A DNA stretch of 5,307 nucleotides from Deltaproteobacteria bacterium (GCA_030670715.1 DAOVBC010000192.1:1-5307); one strand, 5' to 3'; shown: positions 1 through 5,307, numbered from the stretch's first letter. The notes: generated by a model not told the origin, from the sequence alone. Translations and numbers: made by a program.

Positions 1-126
1 TTTGAAAAAGTGATCAAATCCCGGGTTGCGTTTGATCGCCACTACCGGGAGTATTTCAACCAAAGACAAACCATCATCACCCGCTCTTACATTCAGGAAG
101 ATGGCGCTATCATGGAAGTGGTTTAA
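1..126 (+). CDS. 3' end of an unidentified gene (41 C-terminal residues)
   Basis: Frame 1 is open from the window edge to a TAA at 124-126, while the other two plus frames hit stops within the first dozen bases. The tail is hydrophilic, rich in Arg, Tyr and Ile, and ends in DGAIMEVV, with no membrane segment, signal or motif I recognise. The start and most of the protein lie outside the window, so no function is assigned. It converges on the waaA operon and need not be related to it. The antisense frame is also open here, so the coding call rests on the clean stop and the sensible residue composition. Confidence 0.55.
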   Translation, partial: FEKVIKSRVAFDRHYREYFNQRQTIITRSYIQEDGAIMEVV

Positions 127-272
127 CCTGAATATTTCATGAAAAAATCGAAAACACAAAAATAAAAAATATCTTTACGAAGACTGGATGTGTATCTTGG
201 TTCAAACAGTGCCCGGTGATGCGCTGATAACCCATTCTGCTCTAATAGAGTTTTAGTGATAGGAAGCACCCC
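127..272. other. Intergenic spacer between converging genes, weak terminator candidates only
   Basis: This 146-base stretch separates two converging genes and should hold the ends of both transcripts. It is A/T-rich, with A runs at about 142-170 that read as U tracts on the minus strand. Two weak hairpins precede those tracts on the minus strand. One has CAGTGC (207-212) pairing with GCGCTG (221-226) through one G-T wobble, followed by only three U residues. The other is a 4-bp stem at 172-183 followed by a long U-rich stretch. Either could end the kdnA-kdnB-waaA transcript, but neither is a textbook terminator. TTTCATGAAA at 135-144 is a perfect 10-base palindrome of unknown meaning. No gene is visible. 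Confidence 0.4.
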
Positions 273-1550
273 TCAATTCAGAAATTCCTCAATTAAGCGG
301 CAGGCCATTGCAGTGCCACCTTGACGGTCTTTCACATATTGATAAGCCTCTTCCCGTACCTTTTCCGGAGGTGCCGGTCGGGTTAAATCACCGGCCAGAA
401 GAATGACGGCTTCCTTCCAGTCCTTGGCAACCCTGACCAGTCCACGCTCGATGATCTCTGCGCCCACCCAGTGAAAATCTTCCCATGATGGTCCGATGAC
501 CGGACGTATGCCGCTGGTGAGCGGTTCAAGGAAGTTCTGTCCGCCGAGGGGGGCGAGGGTGCCGCCGACCAGGGCGGCAGTCGCAAGATGATAGGCATGG
601 GTCAGTTCGCCATACGTATCCCAGAGAATAACCGTACCCGGTGGTACCGGCGCATCAGTTTGAGATCGCAGGCACCATGGTATTTTGCTGGCTTTTAAAA
701 ACGAGGCCCAGCTGTCCAGATGATGAAAGTGACGCGGGAAAAGGCCGGTGACCACCATCGGATGCCTTTGCCGAATTTCATGGAGTATCTTTTGAACTTG
801 ATCCTCTTCCTGATGCCTGATCGAGCCGAACACAATTAATTTGGTGTCCGGCAGGACAAGAAATGATAAAGGGTTTGTTTTTCCGGGCGCTTCCGCGGCA
901 GAGCCCAGGCGGTCAAACTTAATATTCGGCATGATTTCAACTCGCTGCGAGCCGAAAAGCCTGCCGAAGCGCCGGGCGTCGTCGCCGGAGATGGCCAGTA
1001 TCTTATCCGGCCTGAGTCGATGCCAGAAGGAAGGCCAGTATAAGTAACCTTTCAGGCTTTTGGCCGTCACCCTGCCGTTGATGACCACCACTGAACAGCC
1101 AACTTTTTTTAGAGCCGCAAGATGTGCCGGCCACATCTCGGATTCCAGCAAAATCATGACCCGGGGGTGTATGTGAGCTGCGGCCCGTTTCATAATGCCG
1201 GGTTTGTCGAAAGGGAAATAAGCCCTTGCGGCGCTGATATTTCGATCATTCGGTGTGATTTCTTGAATGGCTTTTTCAAGAATTTCCATGCCCTGGCGCG
1301 TGTTGGAGGTGAGCAGGATGTTGGCTGGCCGGCCGGGGTTCAGACGCTTGAGCAATTCCCAGGCCAGAAAGGACTCGCCCACGGAGGCGGCCTGGATCCA
1401 GATATCGGCAGGAGCCGGCAGGGGCGGCCTGAAACGCCGCTGGTCATACCCTTCGGCCAAACGCCGGTTCAGGCGCAGAAAGGGGATACCGAGACTCCAT
1501 GCCAGGTCGTATAGTAAAAAAGCGGCTTTATCGGTAGCTTGATTAAACAC
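273..1550 (-). CDS. waaA: 3-deoxy-D-manno-octulosonic acid (Kdo) transferase, WaaA/KdtA family
   Basis: This enzyme moves Kdo, or a Kdo variant, from its CMP-activated form onto the lipid A precursor at the cytoplasmic face of the inner membrane, the first inner-core step of LPS synthesis (family GT30). At 425 residues it has normal length. A hydrophobic N-terminal stretch (about 9-27) fits the usual membrane anchor. AASVGE at 54-59 carries the expected catalytic base, Glu59. ESEMWP (136-141) matches the family's E-[ST]-E-x-W-P motif, and FGSIR (241-245), FPRH (271-274) and GGTLAPLGGQNFLEP (329-343) form the CMP-binding C-terminal lobe. Many homologues have His where this one has Gln338. The start is GTG at 1548-1550, two bases after the kdnB stop. 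No Shine-Dalgarno is evident and an in-frame TGA lies just upstream, so translation is probably coupled to kdnB. Whether it adds one or two sugars, and whether it prefers Kdo8N, cannot be read from the sequence. Confidence 0.95.
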   Translation of the reverse strand: MFNQATDKAAFLLYDLAWSLGIPFLRLNRRLAEGYDQRRFRPPLPAPADIWIQAASVGESFLAWELLKRLNPGRPANILLTSNTRQGMEILEKAIQEITPNDRNISAARAYFPFDKPGIMKRAAAHIHPRVMILLESEMWPAHLAALKKVGCSVVVINGRVTAKSLKGYLYWPSFWHRLRPDKILAISGDDARRFGRLFGSQRVEIMPNIKFDRLGSAAEAPGKTNPLSFLVLPDTKLIVFGSIRHQEEDQVQKILHEIRQRHPMVVTGLFPRHFHHLDSWASFLKASKIPWCLRSQTDAPVPPGTVILWDTYGELTHAYHLATAALVGGTLAPLGGQNFLEPLTSGIRPVIGPSWEDFHWVGAEIIERGLVRVAKDWKEAVILLAGDLTRPAPPEKVREEAYQYVKDRQGGTAMACRLIEEFLN

Positions 1551-1552
1551 AG

Positions 1553-2629
1553 TTACATTTGTTGATATAGTTCACGTGCCTTATCCCGCGTCATCGTCTG
1601 CCGCCACTCTTCACCCAGGGCGTGCAGCCACATATGCTCCAGAGCCAGTGTGGTATCTATCATTTTTTCCATCTGCGCTTCACTGATGCCGGCGGTGATA
1701 TTCTGTGGGATCTCGATATCCTGCTTGTTCACCATTGCTTTAAACTCGGCCACACCTTCCGGGTAGTACGCTTCCAATTGGTTAAAGGCAATGCAGTTGG
1801 CAACGCCGTGATGCGTACCTAAAACGTAGGAGAGACCGTAAGAAAAAGCGTGGCAGATACCGACTTCTGAATATGAAAGGCTCAGCCCCCCCATCAACGA
1901 CGCCACCATTAATTTTTCGTTGCTTGGCATATCATCAGGACTGCCGTACATAAAAACCTGGCGGCATAATTCAAGTGACTGGTGGGCCAGGGCATCGCTC
2001 AGGGCATTGGAATAGTTCCCCGTGAGCGATTCGATGTTATGTATATAGCTGTCCATACCGGTGTAGAACCATTGATTCCGCGGTACATTTAAAATAAGTT
2101 CCGGATCCAGGACAATTTGATGAAAGGGGGTAAAATCTCCTTTTATCCCCAGCTTCTTTTCCGGACCCGTCAGAACAGCGGTTGTCGACACCTCCGCTCC
2201 CGTACCGGACAGGGTGGGTACGCCGACGTGGTAAACGGAAGGCTGTTGCGCCAGATTGAGTCCCTGATATTGAGATGACGGACCCGGATTATTCAACATA
2301 ACGGACAGGGCTTTGGCATAATCCATCACGCTGCCGCCACCGATACTGATCACGCCATCCGGCACCTTGCCCGTGATCTGTAAAATTGCATCCCGCAAAT
2401 CGTCTACGACGGATGTCTTCGGCTCTTCATCGACATTGACAAACAAAATTCTGTCCTGGTCACGGGCCGGAGTACGCTCTGCCAGTTCCTTGCCCTCGAA
2501 GTAATCATCCACAAGAAAAACCATGAACGAATCCGCTCGTTTATCATCTACAATATCGCCGAGCTGATGAAAACTTCCGGCACCAAAGATCATTTTATTC
2601 ACAAGTTGAATGTTTTTTAAAATGTTCAT
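1553..2629 (-). CDS. kdnB: KdnB-like 3-deoxy-D-manno-octulosonate 8-oxidase / dehydrogenase (iron-containing alcohol dehydrogenase fold)
   Basis: This is a group III metal-dependent alcohol dehydrogenase-fold protein of 358 residues. The nucleotide-binding motif GGGSVMD is at 97-103, and PTLSGTGAE at 138-146 matches the family P-T-x-x-G-T-G-[SA]-E motif. The four expected metal ligands are visible: Asp193 and His197 in GMDSYIH, His260 in GICHAF and His274 in LGTHHG. KMIFGAGSF near the N-terminus, VNVDEEP (64-70) and QWFYTGMD (186-193) agree with my recollection of Shewanella KdnB, which oxidises the C8 hydroxyl of Kdo to an aldehyde as the first step to Kdo8N. Placement directly after the kdnA-type aminotransferase and before waaA supports this over a generic alcohol dehydrogenase. 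The ATG start has AGGGA six bases upstream. The physiological electron acceptor is not evident. Confidence 0.88.
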   Translation of the reverse strand: MNILKNIQLVNKMIFGAGSFHQLGDIVDDKRADSFMVFLVDDYFEGKELAERTPARDQDRILFVNVDEEPKTSVVDDLRDAILQITGKVPDGVISIGGGSVMDYAKALSVMLNNPGPSSQYQGLNLAQQPSVYHVGVPTLSGTGAEVSTTAVLTGPEKKLGIKGDFTPFHQIVLDPELILNVPRNQWFYTGMDSYIHNIESLTGNYSNALSDALAHQSLELCRQVFMYGSPDDMPSNEKLMVASLMGGLSLSYSEVGICHAFSYGLSYVLGTHHGVANCIAFNQLEAYYPEGVAEFKAMVNKQDIEIPQNITAGISEAQMEKMIDTTLALEHMWLHALGEEWRQTMTRDKARELYQQM

Positions 2630-2738
2630 TATAGGTCCCTTGGTACATGCGTTAATAAATACAAAGATGCTTCACCGCTAGTGTATTCATTCTTTCTACT
2701 TTAATGAAGTGGGTCGCTGACTATCAGAATTGGTGGAC
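2630..2738 (-). other. kdnA-kdnB intergenic spacer
   Basis: This 109-base gap is long compared with the 2-base kdnB-waaA gap. It contains a weak inverted repeat, TTCATT (2686-2691) and AATGAA (2703-2708), with an 11-base loop and no following U tract. That could be a processing or stability hairpin, but it is not a convincing terminator. I found no strong sigma70 promoter on the minus strand, so kdnB is most simply read as transcribed from the kdnA promoter. Confidence 0.4.
2636..2640 (-). promoter_or_regulatory. Ribosome binding site of kdnB
   Basis: On the minus strand AGGGA lies six bases before the ATG at 2627-2629, a good Shine-Dalgarno match at normal spacing. It fixes the kdnB start and means kdnB does not depend on coupling to kdnA. 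Confidence 0.7.
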
Positions 2739-3935
2739 TTAGACAAGCACCTTGTCCAGGGCAGTTGTGATCTTATCGATATGGTTAGCCAATTCGTCGT
2801 CGGTCCAACCCACATTGATGACGAGCGAGATCAACCGGCTCATGATATCGTCGGATTTCGGCAGATTGACTTCGCTGTAATTCCGCTCGGGATCAATCAC
2901 CTGAACAGGGAGTTTTGCAGCAACCGAAAAATCTTTCAAGTGATACCAGTTTTTAATGTAATGAAAATTGTTGTCATACCAGTATTGTAATCCGGTTACG
3001 CCGGCATCGTTAAATGCTTCGACGACTTTTCGTGCTGTCTTTTCATCGGGCAGGAAAAAGTTGAGGAAGGTGGCCGCATCGCCTTGCGGATCGGGGATAT
3101 GGCGAAAGGTAATCTGTTCAAAGCGGGCTATGGCCGCTTTCATTCGTTTTTTGTTTTCTTTTTGAATTTTCAGGATTTGAGGCAGTTTTCTGGCCTGCGC
3201 AAGGCCGACGGCGGCATTCATTTCACCGATTCTGTAATTGAATCCGAGGACGGGGTGCTGTTCGGCTCCGCGATTATTACCGATGTGATCATGACCGTGA
3301 TCTGATACCAGCGGCATTTTATCAGCCACATCCTTATCGTTGGTAATAACGGCGCCACCTTCACCGGCAGTGATGATCTTAAAAAAATCGAATGAAAATG
3401 TTCCCGCCTTGCCGAAGAGACCGACGTGCCGATCCCTGTAGTAAGTCCCCAGTGCCTGAGCGGTATCTTCCAGCAACAGTATATGATGACGGTTGCAGAC
3501 CTCCAGGATCGCGTCCAGACGGGCCATAGAGCCACACATGTGCACCAGACAAACCGCTTTGGTTTTCTCGGTAATCACAGCCTCGATCCCTTCGGGGGAT
3601 AAATTCAGGGTATCATCAATTTCTGCGAAAACCGGAATCGCACCGGCCCAGAGGACGGCTTCGATCGTGGCGATAAAGGTAAACGGCGGGACAATGACTT
3701 CATCTCCCGCACCGACACCTGCGGATGCCAGCATTATCGATACCGCAGCGCTGCCGCTCGAACAGGTCAGACAATATTTTGCACCGGTAAATTCGGCGAT
3801 TTGCGCCTCAAATTCACGCGCCTTCCAGTGTCCTTTTCGCTCTTCATCAAAATTATACCTGAAGAGAATTCCTGTCTCCATAACGTCATTGACTTCTTTA
3901 CGTTCTTCAGGACCAAATAACTCGATTCCGGCCAT
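2739..3935 (-). CDS. kdnA: KdnA-like 8-amino-3,8-dideoxy-manno-octulosonate aminotransferase (DegT/DnrJ/EryC1 family)
   Basis: This 398-residue fold-type I PLP aminotransferase belongs to the sugar aminotransferase family. SSGSAA (59-64) is the phosphate-binding loop, Asp157 in EDTAQ pairs with the pyridine nitrogen, and Lys186 in SFDFFK, followed by AGEGG (190-194), is the expected Schiff-base lysine. Features I recall from Shewanella KdnA are present: ELFGPEE near the start, FRYNFD (25-30), LVHMCGSMA (130-138), SDHGHDHIG (211-219) and LPKSDDIMSR (358-367). KdnA transfers an amino group, from glutamate in Shewanella, to the C8 aldehyde made by KdnB, giving Kdo8N. The adjacent kdnB and waaA support this over the many related nucleotide-sugar aminotransferases. 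It is first in the operon, and its ATG has a strong AGGAGA site. The protein is full length with no missing key residue. Confidence 0.9.
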   Translation of the reverse strand: MAGIELFGPEERKEVNDVMETGILFRYNFDEERKGHWKAREFEAQIAEFTGAKYCLTCSSGSAAVSIMLASAGVGAGDEVIVPPFTFIATIEAVLWAGAIPVFAEIDDTLNLSPEGIEAVITEKTKAVCLVHMCGSMARLDAILEVCNRHHILLLEDTAQALGTYYRDRHVGLFGKAGTFSFDFFKIITAGEGGAVITNDKDVADKMPLVSDHGHDHIGNNRGAEQHPVLGFNYRIGEMNAAVGLAQARKLPQILKIQKENKKRMKAAIARFEQITFRHIPDPQGDAATFLNFFLPDEKTARKVVEAFNDAGVTGLQYWYDNNFHYIKNWYHLKDFSVAAKLPVQVIDPERNYSEVNLPKSDDIMSRLISLVINVGWTDDELANHIDKITTALDKVLV

Positions 3936-3940
3936 AATAT

Positions 3941-3946
3941 TCTCCT
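3941..3946 (-). promoter_or_regulatory. Ribosome binding site of kdnA
   Basis: On the minus strand AAAAAGGAGAATATT precedes the ATG at 3933-3935, placing GGAG about six to seven bases from the start. It is the strongest Shine-Dalgarno in the window and settles the kdnA start. Confidence 0.85.
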
Positions 3947-3983
3947 TTTTAATTTTATAATCGAAAACCTGATTCTGTGCTGC

Positions 3984-4012
3984 AAAATACCGGAGGCATC
4001 ACCGGTTGTCAA
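3984..4012 (-). promoter_or_regulatory. Sigma70-type promoter of the kdnA-kdnB-waaA operon
   Basis: On the minus strand a perfect TTGACA (4012-4007) is followed by 17 bases and TATTTT (3989-3984). Initiation would fall near 3976-3978, leaving a leader of about 42 bases before the kdnA ATG. The spacer begins ACCGG and ends CCGG, the latter running into the first T of the -10 box. Inverted-repeat arms therefore fill both ends of the spacer, a position where a regulator could act. Confidence 0.65.
3989..4006. repeat. Inverted repeat inside the kdnA promoter spacer (candidate operator)
   Basis: ACCGG at 3989-3993 and CCGGT at 4002-4006 are perfect 5-base arms around an 8-base centre. The pair sits almost exactly between the -35 and -10 boxes of the kdnA promoter. 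This suggests a protein binding site, but the arms are short and no regulator is encoded in the window. Confidence 0.4.
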
Positions 4013-4025
4013 CGGTGGTTTTTTT
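4000..4025 (+). terminator. Rho-independent terminator-like hairpin on the plus strand
   Basis: CACCG (4000-4004) pairs with CGGTG (4013-4017). TT-AA pairs inside, with one bulged G and a GTC loop, give seven pairs, followed by G and seven T residues (4019-4025). In structure it is a fair intrinsic terminator for plus-strand transcription, yet no plus-strand gene lies just to its left. It could block antisense or leftover transcription from entering the lpxL-like gene, or end a short leader or RNA. It also overlaps the kdnA -35 box, so the repeat may have a DNA-level role instead. Confidence 0.45.
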
Positions 4026-4129
4026 GTGAGGAGACGGGTGAATTAGACCATGCTGGAGGGGGATGGCTTTGTGATGCTGCATTAACATGGCAATTACTAT
4101 TGTATCTGAAGGAAAAACAGGTACTCTGA

Positions 4130-4165
4130 TCCGCTAAAAGACATGACCACCGGTGAAAGAGCGGA
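4130..4165. repeat. Inverted repeat with an internal CACCGGTG palindrome
   Basis: TCCGCT (4130-4135) and AGCGGA (4160-4165) are perfect 6-base arms around 24 bases. Between them lies the perfect 8-base palindrome CACCGGTG (4148-4155). The same CACCGGT core occurs at 4000-4006 over the kdnA promoter. It may be a regulator site shared by the two divergent genes; chance is a real alternative for arms of this size. Confidence 0.35.
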
Positions 4166-4220
4166 CTGCAAAAACGGTATATCATATTAAAATCTTTAGT
4201 CATATTCACAGGTTTTGAAG

Positions 4221-4249
4221 TTGACAGGCCCACGCTTGTTTGTTATTTG
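4221..4249 (+). promoter_or_regulatory. Sigma70-type promoter of the lpxL-like gene
   Basis: A perfect TTGACA (4221-4226), 17 bases and TATTTG (4244-4249) lie just before the acyltransferase gene. Initiation would fall near 4254-4257, upstream of all candidate start codons. The -10 and following bases (TATTTGTAGCAC) resemble those of the kdnA promoter (TATTTTGCAGCAC). Confidence 0.55.
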
Positions 4250-4295
4250 TAGCACTGCCTAAATGACATAGAAAGTGAGATCGGCTTTTACCATG

Positions 4296-4331
4296 ACAGA
4301 AGATCTGATAGTAACAGAAGATTTAATAGCA
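4296..4331 (+). repeat. Two tandem 18-base repeats at the head of the lpxL-like frame
   Basis: Positions 4296-4313 and 4314-4331 match at 15 of 18 bases. In the acyltransferase frame they read TEDLIV and TEDLIA. One of the three differences is in a silent position pair (CTG versus TTA codons account for two changes, both Leu) and the third changes Val to Ala. This is a recent-looking duplication, either in a leader or in an N-terminal extension. Confidence 0.7.
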
Positions 4332-4352
4332 GAATTTTTTACGGATTCAGAG

Positions 4353-5297
4353 ATGTCAGGCGATTCAATGACTCCGTTCCGGTTATTTGTGGCAAAAATA
4401 CCACAAAAGAAGATTGTGCGGCTGGGACGGATACTGGGGATTGTTCTGTATTATCTTGACGCGCGTCACCGGCGCATCGTTAGACGAAATTTAAAATTCG
4501 CTTTTCCCGAGTGGGACTGGAGCCGCGTTCTTCAAATAACAAAAAAGGTCTATAAAAACTTCGGTGTTACCGCGCTGGAGATTCTTCAGATCAGCTGTTC
4601 ATCACGGCGAGACATTCTGACAAAGGCACGGGTGGTCCAGGGGATAGAGAACACTGAATACTTGGACAATAAAAACGGCGTCTTTCTCATCACAGCGCAT
4701 CTGGGGAATTGGGAAGTTGCATCTTTGTTCGTGTCGGGTTTTATACAACATCCTTTTGTGGCGGTCGCCCGGAAGATCCGTCCCAAATGGTTTGAACAAT
4801 GGGTTATAGATTTTCGAACCCGATTTGGCGGTGAAATAATCAATAAAAAGGGCGCGCTGCCTGATATGCAAAAAGCCCTTCGGCAGGGAAAGGTTCTGGG
4901 CGTTTTGATAGATCAGGGCACCAAGGCCGGAGAGGGCGTGAAGGTGAAATTTTTCGGCCGCGACGTCCAGGCTCATGCCGCCGTAGCATTGCTGGCCTTG
5001 CGCTGCAAGAGTCCTGTGATTCCGGGCTTTTGTGTGCGCGAAGATAACGGGTTCCGAATTATAATGGAGCCTCCGATTAATCTGCAAAGAACCGGGGATT
5101 TAAAAGCAGATATTCGGGCCAATACCCAGTTGATGATGGATGCCATCGAAAAAGCGATCCGTTCCTATCCCGACCAGTGGTTCTGGTTCCATAAACGCTG
5201 GAAAGTGTATTATCCTCATTTATATCGTGAAGATCTGGAGAAAAAGAGACGAAAGCAGGAAAGGGAACAAAAAAAGGCGCTTGCGAAAAAAAACTGA
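4353..5297 (+). CDS. lpxL: Lipid A biosynthesis acyltransferase, LpxL/HtrB family
   Basis: Members of this inner-membrane family add a secondary acyl chain to Kdo-lipid A from acyl-ACP. Counting from the ATG at 4353 (314 residues), HLGNWE (116-121) is the H-x4-[DE] catalytic motif. DQG (187-189), FFGRD (200-204) and WFWFHKRW (276-283) are the other family signatures. LGRILGIVLYYLD (24-36) is the likely membrane-associated segment, followed by RRNLKFAFPEW. The frame is open back to GTG 4275, with further ATGs at 4293 and 4368. I prefer 4353 or 4368 because the family normally begins about 20 residues before LGR, and weak GGA or AGG sites precede them, whereas 4275 and 4293 have none. Starting earlier adds an acidic extension with a tandem repeat. 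The C-terminal 20 or so residues are mostly Lys, Arg, Glu and Gln. Which chain it adds (LpxL, LpxM or LpxP role) is not determinable; the symbol denotes the family. Confidence 0.9.
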   Translation: MSGDSMTPFRLFVAKIPQKKIVRLGRILGIVLYYLDARHRRIVRRNLKFAFPEWDWSRVLQITKKVYKNFGVTALEILQISCSSRRDILTKARVVQGIENTEYLDNKNGVFLITAHLGNWEVASLFVSGFIQHPFVAVARKIRPKWFEQWVIDFRTRFGGEIINKKGALPDMQKALRQGKVLGVLIDQGTKAGEGVKVKFFGRDVQAHAAVALLALRCKSPVIPGFCVREDNGFRIIMEPPINLQRTGDLKADIRANTQLMMDAIEKAIRSYPDQWFWFHKRWKVYYPHLYREDLEKKRRKQEREQKKALAKKN

Positions 5298-5307
5298 AGC
5301 GGGAACA

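Larger units (their letters stand above)
3936..4274. other. Divergent regulatory region between kdnA and the lpxL-like gene
   Basis: This 339-base gap separates two genes reading outwards. It holds a promoter for each, inverted repeats over the kdnA promoter and a terminator-like hairpin on the plus strand. A further inverted repeat lies near the middle, at 4130-4165. The remaining part (about 4026-4129 and 4166-4220) shows nothing I can name. A minus-strand frame at 4009-4233 is open, but its product is low-complexity, rich in Ser and His, and overlaps the kdnA -35 box, so it is not called. Confidence 0.6.

Noticed and set aside
139..165. Tiny plus-strand frame starting at ATG 139 (MKKSKTQK)
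   Set aside because: Eight codons, no ribosome site, in an A-rich spacer; chance occurrence.
207..226. CAGTGC/GCGCTG hairpin as the operon terminator after waaA
   Set aside because: Only six pairs with a wobble and just three U residues following on the minus strand; noted in the spacer entry but not called as a terminator.
1122..1514. Plus-strand open frame of 130 codons opposite waaA
   Set aside because: Fully antisense to waaA, with composition typical of the complement of a coding strand.
2686..2708. TTCATT/AATGAA hairpin between kdnA and kdnB as a terminator
   Set aside because: Six A/T-rich pairs with an 11-base loop and no U tract on the minus strand; too weak to terminate, and kdnB needs the read-through.
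3493..3960. Plus-strand open frame of 155 codons opposite kdnA
   Set aside because: Lies almost wholly antisense to a well-supported gene; Ser/Ile/Ala-rich product without recognisable motifs, as expected for a mirror frame.
4009..4233. Minus-strand open frame of 74 codons upstream of kdnA
   Set aside because: Low-complexity, Ser/His/Pro-rich product with no motif or convincing ribosome site, and it runs across the kdnA -35 box and the region expected to be regulatory.
4602..5087. Minus-strand open frame of 161 codons inside the lpxL-like gene
   Set aside because: Entirely antisense to the catalytic core of the acyltransferase; no family features and no ribosome site of note.

Overview
The window comes from a Gram-negative bacterium. 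Every gene that can be identified belongs to the inner core and lipid A part of lipopolysaccharide (LPS) synthesis. Base composition is moderate (roughly half G+C by eye). Gene style and the WaaA and LpxL variants resemble sulfate-reducing or related deltaproteobacteria, but this taxonomic guess is inference and weak.

Layout, left to right. Positions 1-126 hold the 3' end of an unidentified plus-strand gene. Positions 127-272 are an A/T-rich spacer between converging genes. Positions 273-3935 form a three-gene minus-strand operon transcribed right to left: kdnA (PLP aminotransferase, 2739-3935), kdnB (metal-dependent alcohol dehydrogenase-fold enzyme, 1553-2629) and waaA (Kdo transferase, 273-1550). 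A 339-base divergent regulatory region (3936-4274) follows. An LpxL/HtrB-type lipid A acyltransferase then runs rightwards to 5297.

The most informative content is the kdnA-kdnB pair. In Shewanella oneidensis these two enzymes convert Kdo to 8-amino-3,8-dideoxy-manno-octulosonate (Kdo8N): KdnB oxidises C8 to an aldehyde and KdnA transaminates it. Here the pair is directly upstream of waaA, whose start codon lies 2 bases after the kdnB stop. The gene set suggests that this organism makes an aminated Kdo, attaches it to lipid A with the linked WaaA, and then acylates the product with the divergent LpxL-like enzyme. No CMP-Kdo synthetase (kdsB) is in the window, so the activating step must be encoded elsewhere.

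The divergent region carries two good sigma70-type promoters back to back, each TTGACA with a 17-base spacer. The kdnA promoter is overlaid with inverted repeats that look like an operator. On the plus strand the same repeats form a terminator-like hairpin with seven T residues and a competing alternative hairpin. I see no mobile elements, CRISPR, tRNA or rRNA.
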